Part shown: one piece after another, positions 51,078 to 60,020 of the stretch
Layout of the letters: each line of letters starts with the position of its first letter
Numbering within the stretch: position 1 is the stretch's first letter
NCBI RefSeq assembly: GCF_007856155.1
Contig: NZ_CP042266.1
Location: 7,502,001-7,566,000 of the forward strand
Reading direction: 5' to 3'
Source of the DNA: Streptomyces qinzhouensis
GTDB lineage: Bacteria > Actinomycetota > Actinomycetes > Streptomycetales > Streptomycetaceae
Length of the DNA: 64,000 nucleotides
The notes under the pieces: generated by a model
The model's input: the letters and a program-made list of their open reading frames with translations, nothing else
Databases searched by the model: none
What the model was told of the DNA's origin: nothing
Position numbers and translations under genes: made by a program

Positions 51078-52407
51078 AGCTCCATTCGTGATTGTTCTGG
51101 TTCTCCGGCGCGCAGGGCCAGATGATGAGCTGACGCTCCTTCTCGCTGCGGCTGTAGGAGTCCAGGCACTGGTTGTTGCTGGCGGCGTTGCGGATCCAGA
51201 ACTTTCCGTCGGCCCGCTTGTCCAGCCACCAGAGCTGATTGTCGCCGGTGGTGCCGTCGCAGGGGTACTCCGTGACTCCGGTCGCCCCGCCGACGCCCCC
51301 GTTGCCGGGGAGGTCCAGGCACATACCGTCCATGACATTACGGATCTGGAACAGCGGCACCCCGCCGGGACCGGCACTGGCGTACCGCTGCTCCACATTC
51401 CACAGCTGGTTGTCGTTGTTGGTGTTGTTGCAGGTGAAGTGGTGCACCTCGGTGTCTGGGCGACCGCTGGAGTAGCCGGGGATGTCCACACAGGTGCCAT
51501 TGGTGTTGTTCTTGATGAGCACCCGGGTCAGCACGGACGGCAGACTGCCCGACGCCTTCTTCCGCTGGGCCTTCACTCCCTGCTCCGCCTTGGCCGGCTG
51601 CCCCGTCTTCGTGCGGGGCACGGTCGGGGCCGGCGCGGCCGGTACCGGCTGCTCCGGACCGGCCTTCCCCTTCGCGTTCTTCGTCTCCGCCTTCGTCCCC
51701 GGCGTCGGCGTGGGCGTCGTTTTCGGCTTCGGCTTCGGTGACGAGGGGGCGGGCGACTCGGCGACAAAGGCGCCGGCGGGGTCGTCCTCGTCCTTGAGGA
51801 TGTTCTCGGCCGCTCCGGTGTTGACGGCCTTCTTCTCCTCGCCCTTGCTGGTCGCCATGACCAACAGCGGGACGGCGACCAGGATGACGCCGACCATGGC
51901 CGCACCGGCCAGGACCGGCTTACCCGGGCGGCCGGGGGCGCCGGCCCCGGATCCGGCCTCATCGCCGCCGGCCCCGGCGGTCGCGGTGGTCCCGGTGGTC
52001 GCGGCGAGGCCCCGGCGGGCGTTCCACGACCGCGCGACCCGCCCCGACCGCACCCCGGCAGCGCTGTCGGCGGCCCCGGCCGACGCGGCACTTTCCTCGC
52101 TGCTCGCGGACTCGTCGGTCCCGGACTCGGCGGTCCCGGCACTCCCGCCCGGCGCCGAAGCACCCCCGGCCCCGGCCTCGGTGCTCGGGGACCCCGTACT
52201 CCGGGTACTTCCGGTGGACCGGCCCGATTCCTCGGCCCCGGCCTCCGGAGCGCTCGCGGCGGACTCCGCCGCCGCTTCGGGGGCGGAGCCGGTACGGGGC
52301 TTCGCCTCGCCCGGCGGGCCCGCGGTGACGGCCTCGGTATCGGGAGCGGCGGCGGATTCCGCCGGCCGGCCGGAGGGCTCGCCCGCTGCCTGGTGCTGGT
52401 CGGACAT
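51064..52407 (-). CDS. Membrane-anchored ricin-B-type lectin
   Basis: A 447-residue protein. A disordered Ser/Ala/Gly/Glu N-terminus (about 165 residues) precedes one membrane helix (AGAAMVGVILVAVPLLVMA), then a Pro/Lys-rich stalk (SPKPKPKTTPTPTPGTKAE), then a C-terminal RICIN domain with three Gln-x-Trp-type repeats (NDNQLWNVE, GDNQLWWLD, NNHEWSF) and paired Cys residues (CVDIPG, CLDLPG, CLDSYS). The lectin domain should face outside and bind galactose-type or arabinose-type glycans. AGAGGAGAATGAG precedes the ATG. Its last 14 bases overlap the end of the giant gene on the opposite strand. It could tether or recognise glycans at the secretion site. Confidence 0.82.
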   Translation of the reverse strand: MSDQHQAAGEPSGRPAESAAAPDTEAVTAGPPGEAKPRTGSAPEAAAESAASAPEAGAEESGRSTGSTRSTGSPSTEAGAGGASAPGGSAGTAESGTDESASSEESAASAGAADSAAGVRSGRVARSWNARRGLAATTGTTATAGAGGDEAGSGAGAPGRPGKPVLAGAAMVGVILVAVPLLVMATSKGEEKKAVNTGAAENILKDEDDPAGAFVAESPAPSSPKPKPKTTPTPTPGTKAETKNAKGKAGPEQPVPAAPAPTVPRTKTGQPAKAEQGVKAQRKKASGSLPSVLTRVLIKNNTNGTCVDIPGYSSGRPDTEVHHFTCNNTNNDNQLWNVEQRYASAGPGGVPLFQIRNVMDGMCLDLPGNGGVGGATGVTEYPCDGTTGDNQLWWLDKRADGKFWIRNAASNNQCLDSYSRSEKERQLIIWPCAPENQNNHEWSFTRS

Positions 52408-52485
52408 CTCATTCTCCTCTGGTCCCGGAGACGCGGCCCCGGGGCGGTGCGGATACGGGTGGGAGGGATCGGTTCGGTGTGCGGG

Positions 52486-54480
52486 TCAGTGTTCGCTCCG
52501 GCCCGTGTCCCGCGGGGGAGCGGGCGGGGCGGCCGGGACGGTCGACGGGACCGGCGCCAGCGGACCGGCCGCCCGGAGGTGGCCGGCCAGCCGGGCCGGG
52601 TCGATGCCGTCGCGGCCGGTCAGCGAGCGGGCCAGCGCCGCGTGCAGGAGTTGCCGTCCGGAGGCGGTGAGGGTGCCCAGCAGCACTTCGAGGACCAGTT
52701 CCGGGAGCCGGTAGTGGCCCGCGAGCGGATCGCTGGGGTCCGGGTGCCAGACCAGCAGTCCGGCGGTGACAGCGTTATCAACCAGGGCCGGCAGCCGGTC
52801 GGCGGCCATCCCCCGGACCCCGGCGAGCAGCCCGAGGTCCAGCCGGCCGCCGTCGACGGCGGTATGGGTGAGTACGGAACGGACTTCCGCCGACAGCCCC
52901 GCCAGCCGGTCGTGGACGATCGTGCCCACCGCGGCCGGTACCCGGGCACCCGGCCCGGTACGCCGGCCCGGTGCCAGCTTCAGCAACTCCGTCAGAACGA
53001 ACGGATTGCCCGCCGAACGCCGGTGCAGGGCCTCGGCCTCGACCGGGTCCTCCCCGCGCGCGGTCAGCAGTCGGGCCACATCGTCGGCGGCCAGCGGCTC
53101 CAGGTGAAGCCAGGTCGTGCCGCGCCGTGCGAGATCGGCGAGGAGACCGCTGACCTGCGGTATCGCGGTGTCCCGCAGGGCGCACACCACAGCCACCGGG
53201 GTGTCCCTCAGCAGTCCCGCGAGCCGTCGCAGCCGTGCGTAGCTCTCCGGGGCGGCCTCGTCCAGGTCGTCGAGCCGGCACACCACGGGCGCCCGGCCCA
53301 GCGCGCGGGCGAGTGCCTCCACCGGATCCGGCCGCGCCGTGGCTTCCTCGCCGGGACGGCCCGCCCCGGGCTCCCGCCGCTCCAGCGCTTCCAGCAGCCG
53401 GACGACCGGGCACGGCGCCGCCGCCCCCTGACCGCCGGCGTCCGAACGGCCGCCGCGTACGCGGACCACGGGCAGCCCGGCCTCGGCGGCCCGCGCCGTC
53501 AGTTCGTCCAGCAGCCGGGTCTTCCCGGCGCCCGCCTCGCCGGAGATCACCGCCCACCGAGTCTCGCCCGCGGCCACCGCCCGGAGCAGCCCGTCGAGTT
53601 GGGAGATCTCCTCGGCCCGTCCCACCAGGGGCGGTCCGGCGGGCGCCGGGGACAACAGGGCGGTCGCCGGACGGTGCGGGCCCGGGGCGGGTACGGGCCC
53701 CAGGACGCCGGTGTCGTGCCGCAGGACGGCCGTGTGCAGATCGCGCAGCCCCGGGCTGGGGTCCAGGCCCAGCTCGCGGGCGAGCATGGCGCGGAACCGC
53801 TCGTACTGACGCAGCGACTCCACCGGGCGGCCGGCCGCGTACAGCGCGCGCATCAGCAGCGCCCAGGACGTTTCGCGGAGCGGGGCGTCGGCGGTGAGCC
53901 GCATGGCGGCGGGCACCGCCTGGTTGGTATCGGCCTGTTTGATGAGGATGGTGACCTGGAGTTCACGGGCGTCCTGGCGCGCGGCGTCGAGCCGGGTCCG
54001 CTCCCGCAGTGCGAAGGCGTGATCGGCGGCCTCGCCGAGGGCCGGGCCGCGCCACAGTCCGAGAGCCCGGTCGATCCGCCGCCGGGCCCGGTCGAGGTGA
54101 CCCTCGTGCAATGCGGTACGGGCGGTGAGCACGGACTCCTCGAAGACGGCGGTGTCCCGTGCCTGCCCGGGGATCCGCAGGGCGTATCCGGCCCGGCTGC
54201 TGACCAGGACGGACGAGCGGCCCTGACGCCCCGGGTCGAGGGCCGACCGGAGGCGGCTGATATGGGCGCGTACCGACGATGCGGCGGCCGTCGGCTGGTC
54301 GCCCTCCCAGAGGTCGTGGCAGATCTCGCCGAGAGAGACCGGGTGGCCGTCCTGAATCAGCAGCCGGGTCAGCAGAATCCGGCGCTGCCGGGGCCCCAGG
54401 TCCAGCGGGTCGGCGCCGCGCAGCACTTCGACGGGGCCGAGCAGGCTGTACCACAGGGGGGTACCGTCACAGGTGTCCAT
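52486..54480 (-). CDS. SARP-type transcriptional activator with ATPase domain
   Basis: A 664-residue AfsR-like regulator. Residues 1-95 are an OmpR-type winged helix (SLLGPVEVLRGADPLDLGPRQRRILLTRLL, HISRLRSALDP), and about 100-245 the bacterial transcriptional activation domain (DARELQVTILIKQADTN, LYAAGRPVESLRQYERFR). A STAND-type ATPase follows with Walker A VISGEAGAGKTRLLDEL. There is no C-terminal TPR array, so it is shorter than AfsR (about 990). SARPs bind direct repeats near the -35 and recruit polymerase. The ATG at 54480 has GGAGGTGG 8 bases upstream. A candidate target is the 22-bp repeat at 28861. Confidence 0.88.
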   Translation of the reverse strand: MDTCDGTPLWYSLLGPVEVLRGADPLDLGPRQRRILLTRLLIQDGHPVSLGEICHDLWEGDQPTAAASSVRAHISRLRSALDPGRQGRSSVLVSSRAGYALRIPGQARDTAVFEESVLTARTALHEGHLDRARRRIDRALGLWRGPALGEAADHAFALRERTRLDAARQDARELQVTILIKQADTNQAVPAAMRLTADAPLRETSWALLMRALYAAGRPVESLRQYERFRAMLARELGLDPSPGLRDLHTAVLRHDTGVLGPVPAPGPHRPATALLSPAPAGPPLVGRAEEISQLDGLLRAVAAGETRWAVISGEAGAGKTRLLDELTARAAEAGLPVVRVRGGRSDAGGQGAAAPCPVVRLLEALERREPGAGRPGEEATARPDPVEALARALGRAPVVCRLDDLDEAAPESYARLRRLAGLLRDTPVAVVCALRDTAIPQVSGLLADLARRGTTWLHLEPLAADDVARLLTARGEDPVEAEALHRRSAGNPFVLTELLKLAPGRRTGPGARVPAAVGTIVHDRLAGLSAEVRSVLTHTAVDGGRLDLGLLAGVRGMAADRLPALVDNAVTAGLLVWHPDPSDPLAGHYRLPELVLEVLLGTLTASGRQLLHAALARSLTGRDGIDPARLAGHLRAAGPLAPVPSTVPAAPPAPPRDTGRSEH

Positions 54481-55048
54481 GAGATCCGGCCACCTCCAGA
54501 TGGCGCAGTCCGGGCCGAGGCGCATGACAGGTACGGAAGTACGCGGACGGAACCGCCGCCCTCTCTGCCCCGCCCCGGCAGCGTACGCCATCCGTGTCAC
54601 GGGCCCGGAACGAAAACGGCCCTGGTAGGGCTGTAGTTGGGACGGTCGGCGACTCTCGCCGACCCGGCCGTTCCCACCGCGGCCGAAGGGTCGGCAGGCC
54701 CGTCCGCCGTGCCGCCGTACTCCCGGGTAGCGGTCCCGCTCGGGACCGTACCGCCGACGGTGGTACAGAACTGTGACACAGGGCCCGAAGAGAGTGCGAC
54801 GTGCGCGCGCGGTAGCACGGGTGCGCCGCCCCACGGGGAAGCGACACGAAATTCGACCGGACACCGTCATCTTCGGCAATTCCCGCCAAGTCTGTGCGAG
54901 TTCGCCGGTGCCGGACAACCTGTCGGCCCCGGTGACCGCTCTCCCCCAGTGGCCGTGGTTCCCCTGTCCGCGCGATCGGCGGGGGACCGACCAGCCGCGT
55001 GCCACCAGCAGTGCCAGGAACCAACGGCACTCGTCAGCGAGGGGAATC
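54481..55048. promoter_or_regulatory. Divergent promoter region between SARP and lysyl-oxidase genes
   Basis: 568 bases without a supported gene. It holds the 18-bp palindrome at 54731-54748 and a short dyad CTGTG-A-CACAG at 54771-54781. Divergent promoters for the SARP and oxidase genes must lie here but no clear consensus is visible. Confidence 0.5.
54731..54748. promoter_or_regulatory. 18-bp inverted repeat, possible operator
   Basis: CGGTCCCG-CT-CGGGACCG is perfectly symmetric with a 2-base centre. It lies about 250 bases from the SARP start and 300 from the oxidase start, on a stretch with no coding frame. It may be a repressor site or an RNA hairpin. Confidence 0.4.
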
Positions 55049-56815
55049 ATGAGCAGAACAAGCCGAAAGCGTCTGTGGGTCGGGGGGCTCTCCGCCGCGT
55101 CGGCCGTCGCCGTGGCGGCCGGGCTCGTCGCCGCCGCGCCCGCGTCGGAGCGCTCCGCGAGCGCGGCGGCGGCGACGGCACCGGACATCAGTCTGGTGGC
55201 CGCGTCGCCCGAGGTCACCCTTCAGCAGTGGGAGGACCTGGACCAGCAGCGGTACATCGATCTGACCGGTCTGGGGACCTATGTCGGGGTCAAGGGCGGA
55301 CCGCTGGAGCTGAGGGCGACACGTGCCGACCGGACGGCTCCGGTCCGGCTCCAGCAGTTCGTCCACAGCGGCGGGAAAGTCATCAAGAAGGACCTGCCCG
55401 CGGGTCTGGTGAAGGACTTCCGCGGTCTGCCGGGCTTCACGGAGATCACCTTCACCGACGCGGGCGGAAAGAAGGTCGCCACCCGCAAGGAGACCTTCTG
55501 CCCGAACAACGCCTCGGCCCGTATCGACCCCGGTGCCGCCCCCTCGCCGCGCTACCCGGAGGAGTGCCACGACGGCCCCTTCACCGTGGGCATGGTGTGG
55601 GGTGTCGAGAAGGGCTGGGCCACCAACACCAGCGCGGGCATGACCAGCACGCCCCTGGCGCTGCCCACCGGTACCTACACGGCGCAGATCTCCGTGGCGA
55701 AGAAGTACCGGGACCTCTTCGGGATCGCGAACAAGCCGCAGAACGTCAAGGTGAACGTCACACCCCCGGACCCCGGCAACGGCCCCGGCGGCCGGTCCGC
55801 CGCCCACTCCGGGCACGGAGACCACGGTACGGGCAAGGGCGACTCCGGGCCCCGGGGCACGGCGGGCCGGGGCGGCCACGACGGCCACGGCACCATGACC
55901 GGCCCCGTCGGGACCATGGTCGAGCGCAAACTGGCGGAGGACAGCTCCTATCTGCCGGTCGTGCCGGAGATCCCGCACGCGCTGAAGCAGCCGGCCCGCG
56001 CCGCCCTGAAGTCGCGGGGCGACGGCCCCGGCTACACCGACGGCTCCCGGTTCGCACCGCGCGCGAAGGCCGCGGAGAAGCGGCCGGCGGGCCCCGCCGC
56101 GGTGCCGGCCAACGCGCCCAAGCCCGATCTGCGCGCCCTGCCCGCCTGGGACATCGCCATCGAGACCGAGCGCGCGGGCGAGCCGAAGGGCCGCGACTAT
56201 CTCGCCTTCGCCAGCACCACCTGGAACGCGGGCGACTCGCCGCTCGTCGTGGACGGTTTCCGTCAGTTCGGCAAGCCGCTGATGGACGCGTACCAGTACT
56301 TCTACGACGCCAAGGGGAAGCAGGTCGGCCATGCCCCCACCGGCACCATGGAGTGGGACCCGCGCGCGGGCCACAACCACTGGCACTTCACCGACTTCGC
56401 CGCCTACCGGCTGCTGACCGAGGACAAGAAGGAGGCCGTGCGCAGCGACAAGGAGGCGTTCTGCCTCGTCAACACCGATGCCATCGACTACACGCTGAAG
56501 AACGCCGACTGGCGGCCCCACGGGACCGAACTGGGCAGCGCCTGCGGTCAGGACGAGCCGCAGGCACTCTCCATCCGCCAGTCGCTCGCCGTCGGCTCCG
56601 GTGACACCTACAGCCGTGATCTGCCGGGCCAGTCCTTCGACATCACGGACGTGCCGAACGGCACCTACTGGATTCAGGTCGTGGCCAACCCGTCAAAGCG
56701 GCTCCACGAGACGACCCTCGCCAACAACAACGCCTACCGCAAGGTCGTCCTCGGCGGTAAGCCCGGTGCCCGCACCGTGACCGCCGCGCCGATCGGCGCC
56801 GAGTCGGCCGGATAA
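55049..56815 (+). CDS. Secreted lysyl-oxidase-family protein
   Basis: A 588-residue exported protein. A signal peptide (KRLWVGGLSAASAVAVAAGLVAAAPA) is followed by an N-terminal domain, a Gly/His-rich linker (about 248-290) and a C-terminal domain with AGHNHWHFTDFAAY; His442, His444 and His446 match the copper-binding His cluster of lysyl oxidases. Bacterial members oxidise amines such as lysine side chains to aldehydes, and the topaquinone-type cofactor residue must be among the downstream Tyr, which I cannot pinpoint. ATG chosen for CGAGGGG 5 bases upstream. Possibly it cross-links cell-wall or extracellular proteins. A perfect palindrome terminator follows 33 bases after the stop. Confidence 0.85.
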   Translation: MSRTSRKRLWVGGLSAASAVAVAAGLVAAAPASERSASAAAATAPDISLVAASPEVTLQQWEDLDQQRYIDLTGLGTYVGVKGGPLELRATRADRTAPVRLQQFVHSGGKVIKKDLPAGLVKDFRGLPGFTEITFTDAGGKKVATRKETFCPNNASARIDPGAAPSPRYPEECHDGPFTVGMVWGVEKGWATNTSAGMTSTPLALPTGTYTAQISVAKKYRDLFGIANKPQNVKVNVTPPDPGNGPGGRSAAHSGHGDHGTGKGDSGPRGTAGRGGHDGHGTMTGPVGTMVERKLAEDSSYLPVVPEIPHALKQPARAALKSRGDGPGYTDGSRFAPRAKAAEKRPAGPAAVPANAPKPDLRALPAWDIAIETERAGEPKGRDYLAFASTTWNAGDSPLVVDGFRQFGKPLMDAYQYFYDAKGKQVGHAPTGTMEWDPRAGHNHWHFTDFAAYRLLTEDKKEAVRSDKEAFCLVNTDAIDYTLKNADWRPHGTELGSACGQDEPQALSIRQSLAVGSGDTYSRDLPGQSFDITDVPNGTYWIQVVANPSKRLHETTLANNNAYRKVVLGGKPGARTVTAAPIGAESAG

Positions 56816-56848
56816 GCGGCGGTACGCCACCGGCCGACGACGCCGGGT

Positions 56849-56886
56849 CCGGGGCCCGGCCGTGTGCGCACACGGCCGGGCCCCGG
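56849..56886. terminator. Perfect 38-bp palindrome, bidirectional terminator
   Basis: CCGGGGCCCGGCCGTGTGC followed immediately by its exact reverse complement (19-base arms, 38 bases in all). It lies 33 bases after the oxidase stop, between convergent genes. The stem is exceptionally GC-rich and stable, so it should stop transcription from both sides, though no U-tract is present. Confidence 0.85.
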
Positions 56887-57151
56887 GGTGTCCCACCGGC
56901 CGGTGCCGGGCCCGCCCCGCACCCGTCCGGCGCGAGCGCGCCCTTCGCGCACAGGCCGCGAGGCACGGGCATCGGCCGGGAGCGGTCCGGGGTTCCTCGG
57001 ACGCGCGCACGGAGAAGACCCAAGGACGTGCCCGACGCCGGGCCGAACAGATCCGCGGGAGACGAGGGCATGAGCCGGTGGTACCAGGAGAGCCCGGCGG
57101 GGCGGCACACCCCCGTATGCCGTTCGGCCGGCCATCCGCTGCGGACGACGG
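56887..57151. other. Intergenic, convergent spacer
   Basis: Between the terminator palindrome and the stop of the LuxR-type gene. I see no supported gene, repeat or regulatory site. Confidence 0.5.
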
Positions 57152-58153
57152 TCAGACCCAGCCCCGGCGCGCCGCCGCCGCGCCGGCCTGGAAACGGCTG
57201 CGGGCCGCCAGCCTGCCGGTCAGATCGGCGTTCATCCGGCGCACCGTGCGCAGCGAGACGCCGAGGCGGCGGGATACGGTCTCATCCGTATGGCCCTCCG
57301 CGAGCAGCCGCAGCAACTCCTTCTCCTGTGGATTGAGGCCGTGGTGGTCGTGGGGTTTGGCGGGGCCGATCGGATTGGCCCGCTCCCAGTACTCCTCGAA
57401 GAGCAGCCGGGCGACCGTGACCGCACCGGCACTGCGCAGCTCGAGTGCCCCGGCCCGGCCGTCCCTCGGATCGAGCGGTACGAGTGCCACCTCACGGTCG
57501 AAGACCACCATCGGGATCGCCAGCGACGGCAGGGTACGGGCCTCGCCGCCGAGTCCGCCCAGCCAGTTGACGTAGCGGACGGTCTCCGGGGTGTTGCGGA
57601 AGCTGTCCTGGTAGATGATGCGGATACTGACACCGCGGGCCAGCGCCCGCTGGTCGAGCGGCTGGCTGTCGGCGACGGAGTCGGGCGACTGAGCGCCGCC
57701 GGGCAGCATCGACAGACATTCGAACCGCGCCAGTTCGGCTATCTCGGACAGCCGCTCGCACATCTCGTCGCGCCCCTCCAGCCGCTTGGCGACATCGAAG
57801 CCGCGGGGCAACTGGGAGGCGCGGCGGGCGGTCAGGGTGGACACGGCGGCTCTCGCCTCTTCCAGACCGCGCTGCTGCTTGGCGAGTTCGGCCTCTTTGC
57901 GGGAGAGCAGATAGGAGAGTCCGACGCCGGGGTCGGCGGCGCGGAAGAGCTGCTCGCCGGCCGCGTGTACCTCCGCCTGGTCCAGTAAGCAGAGGTCGGC
58001 GAGGCGGTCGAGCGCGGAGCGCACCTCGTCCGCGCTCCGGCCGGCTCTGCTGACGATCTGGTCGAGTCTTAGCTCCGGTTCCTCCAGAACGAGCCGGTAG
58101 ACGGCTTCGGTCTTCGGATCCAGGCCGAGTGCGTCAAACAATCCTTCCCCCAA
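57152..58153 (-). CDS. LuxR-type regulator with TrmB-like N-terminus
   Basis: A 333-residue regulator. The N-terminal part (FDALGLDPKTEAVYRLVLEE, DQIVSRAGRSADEVRSALDRL) is a TrmB-like winged helix, a middle helix/coiled coil (SRKEAELAKQQRGLEEARAA) links to a sensor domain, and the C-terminus (GLNPQEKELLRLLAEGHTDETVSRRLGVSLRTVRR) is a LuxR helix-turn-helix. Such regulators control secondary metabolism genes in streptomycetes. It reads away from the glycosyltransferase operon and probably controls it. The TTG start at 58153 has GGAG only 3 bases upstream, so the exact start is uncertain. Confidence 0.85.
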   Translation of the reverse strand: MGEGLFDALGLDPKTEAVYRLVLEEPELRLDQIVSRAGRSADEVRSALDRLADLCLLDQAEVHAAGEQLFRAADPGVGLSYLLSRKEAELAKQQRGLEEARAAVSTLTARRASQLPRGFDVAKRLEGRDEMCERLSEIAELARFECLSMLPGGAQSPDSVADSQPLDQRALARGVSIRIIYQDSFRNTPETVRYVNWLGGLGGEARTLPSLAIPMVVFDREVALVPLDPRDGRAGALELRSAGAVTVARLLFEEYWERANPIGPAKPHDHHGLNPQEKELLRLLAEGHTDETVSRRLGVSLRTVRRMNADLTGRLAARSRFQAGAAAARRGWV

Positions 58154-58504
58154 AATCTCCGGTTTCTCTTCACATCATTCCGTTCAACGGCGCGGGGATG
58201 AGCGCGAGTTCACGATTCGACCGAGCTGTGCGCGACCGGACCGGGCGGGGTGTGCCGAGGAACATCCTCGGCCCTGCCAAAGGTATGGACCAGTCGAACG
58301 GCGTGGCCGAAAGCTGCCGGGCATCTCCCTGCCAGCGACCGCGTTCTGCCAGCTCCGTGGCGCTGTCCGGACCGGCGGCGGCATGGCAGCCGGTGGTGGG
58401 GGAACTGCCTGCCATCCCCAGAGGTGGCCGGCCCTCCGGACGGCTGGCGAGAATCGGCGGCGGGCCGGTGCCGAGCCGGCCCCACTGCCGAGGGGAGCAG
58501 CCAC
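58154..58504. other. Divergent promoter region before the glycan operon
   Basis: Spacer between the LuxR-type gene and the first small ORF of the glycan operon. Divergent promoters should be here. I see no clear motif, apart from a strong AGGGGAG ribosome site at 58491-58497 ahead of the ATG at 58505. Confidence 0.4.
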
Positions 58505-58645
58505 ATGACGAACTCACCGCGCGGACCCGCGGTCCGCCCGACCCTCGCCCAAGGACCCCGCCGGACCGTCGGCGGGCGTGCCCCCGGGACCGTCCGCCCC
58601 CGTCCCGGGCACGCCGCGTCATGTACCTCGTCACCGCACTGCTGA
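58505..58645 (+). CDS. 46-codon ORF with strong ribosome site
   Basis: ATG preceded by AGGGGAG at 7 bases, encoding a basic Pro/Arg/Gly-rich 46-residue peptide. It ends inside the next gene, which lacks its own ribosome site. It may be a coupling leader or the true N-terminus of that gene joined by a frameshift. The composition looks non-functional, so I rate it low. Confidence 0.35.
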   Translation: MTNSPRGPAVRPTLAQGPRRTVGGRAPGTVRPRPGHAASCTSSPHC

Positions 58646-58986
58646 TCCGTGCCGGGAACCGGGTGTCCCCGGGCACCCCGGGTCCCGGTGAATTGGCCGA
58701 GATCATGCGAACTCTCCGGGCCCTCGCCGCCGGGGACGCCGCCGCCCCCGCTCATCTGCACGCCGTAGCGGGCCCGGACCGGGTCCATGCCGCGCTCTTC
58801 ATGGAGGCGGTGGACCCGGTCGACGCCGAAGGTGCCGCCCTGGGTTTCCTCACCGGAGTGCTCGCCTGCTGCCCGGCCCCCGTCGGCTGGGCGCTCGCGG
58901 CGCTCGAACGGGTGGAGCCCTCCTGTACCGCCGAACCGAGAAGCCAGGGAGCGACATGCCAGGGCAACGACCCACCGTGTCCGTGA
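58621..58986 (+). CDS. Small hypothetical protein, first of glycan operon
   Basis: A 121-residue protein without recognised domains. MYLVTALLIRAGNRV, ELAEIMRTLRALAAGDAAAPAHLHAVAG and LGFLTGVLACCPAPVGWALAALE are helical, like a small soluble interaction or regulatory protein. No ribosome site precedes ATG 58621, and translation may depend on the overlapping upstream ORF. The last 31 bases overlap the glycosyltransferase gene in a different frame. Confidence 0.5.
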   Translation: MYLVTALLIRAGNRVSPGTPGPGELAEIMRTLRALAAGDAAAPAHLHAVAGPDRVHAALFMEAVDPVDAEGAALGFLTGVLACCPAPVGWALAALERVEPSCTAEPRSQGATCQGNDPPCP

Positions 58987-60020
58987 TCATCCCCACCTAC
59001 AACGCCGAGAAGACCCTGGGCGCCGTCCTGGAGTCGGTGTACGCCCAGACCCTCGCCCCGCTGGAGGTGGTGGTCGTGGACGACCGCAGCACCGACGGTT
59101 CCCGTGCCGTGGCCGGGCGGTTCCCCTGCACGGTGGTGACCTCCCCGGTCAATCAGGGGGTCTCGGCCGCGCGGAACCTCGGTGCCCAAAGCAGCCGGGG
59201 CGAGATCCTGTTCTATCTGGATTCGGATGTCGCGCTCGATCCCGACGCCCTCGCCAACGCCGTCGACCTGCTGCTGAGCGATCCCGGTACGGGGTGTGTG
59301 CACGGTATCTACGATGTCGAACCGCTCTTCGACGACGGGCCGGTGGAGCGCTACCGCGCCTTGCACGCGCACTTCTGGCGGCGGCGCAGCGTCGGCGTGG
59401 TGGGGACCGCGATCTTCGCCCTGGCGGCGATCCCGCGGGCCGTATTCGAGGAGGTCGGTCCGTTCGACGAGAACCTGCGGGACTCGGAGGACGTGGAGTA
59501 CAGCGACCGGCTGGGCGCGGCGTACCGGATCAGAATGACCGAGACCGTGGTGGGGCGGCACGACGACGTGGACCGCCTCGGGCCGATGCTCTCCGAACAG
59601 TTCCGCCGCTCGCAACTGCTGGTGCCGGTGGCGGCGGTGGAGCGCCGGGGCGGCGGTGGTCTGAAGGCCAATCGGCCGGTCGGGGCGCTCGCCGCCGCCC
59701 TGGTGCCCGTCACGGCGCCGCTCGGCCTGGTGGCGCCCTGGCTGCTGGCGGTGCCCCTGGCCGGTCTGCTCTGGTTCGCGCTGGCGGACCCCGGTCTGGC
59801 CCGGTTCGTCGCCCGGCGCCGGGGCCCGGCCTTCCTGGCGTGGTTCCTGCTGGCGCACTTCCTGGTGCATCTGGCCCTGGTGTCCGGCGCCCTGATCGGG
59901 GCCGTGCGCTGGCTGGTCGACCCGGGCTTCGGGCCCTCGGTCCGCCGGCGCCGGGACCGTACCGCGGACGGGGCGGCGGCCGGTGCCCCGGGAGCCCGGC
60001 GGCGGTTGGCCGGTGAGTGA
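58956..60020 (+). CDS. GT2-family glycosyltransferase with membrane tail
   Basis: A 354-residue glycosyltransferase of family 2. VSVIIPTYNAEKTLGAVLESVYAQT is the Rossmann-like start, VVVDDRSTDG binds the nucleotide sugar, and FYLDSDVALDPDAL carries the DxD-type metal motif. DSEDVEYSDR provides the later acidic residues. After about 235 the chain has hydrophobic helices (VPVTAPLGLVAPWLLAVPLAGLLW, FLLAHFLVHLALVSGALIGA), so it is membrane-associated and probably transfers a sugar to a lipid carrier. AGGGAG precedes the ATG. Its stop overlaps the next GTG. Confidence 0.9.
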   Translation: MPGQRPTVSVIIPTYNAEKTLGAVLESVYAQTLAPLEVVVVDDRSTDGSRAVAGRFPCTVVTSPVNQGVSAARNLGAQSSRGEILFYLDSDVALDPDALANAVDLLLSDPGTGCVHGIYDVEPLFDDGPVERYRALHAHFWRRRSVGVVGTAIFALAAIPRAVFEEVGPFDENLRDSEDVEYSDRLGAAYRIRMTETVVGRHDDVDRLGPMLSEQFRRSQLLVPVAAVERRGGGGLKANRPVGALAAALVPVTAPLGLVAPWLLAVPLAGLLWFALADPGLARFVARRRGPAFLAWFLLAHFLVHLALVSGALIGAVRWLVDPGFGPSVRRRRDRTADGAAAGAPGARRRLAGE

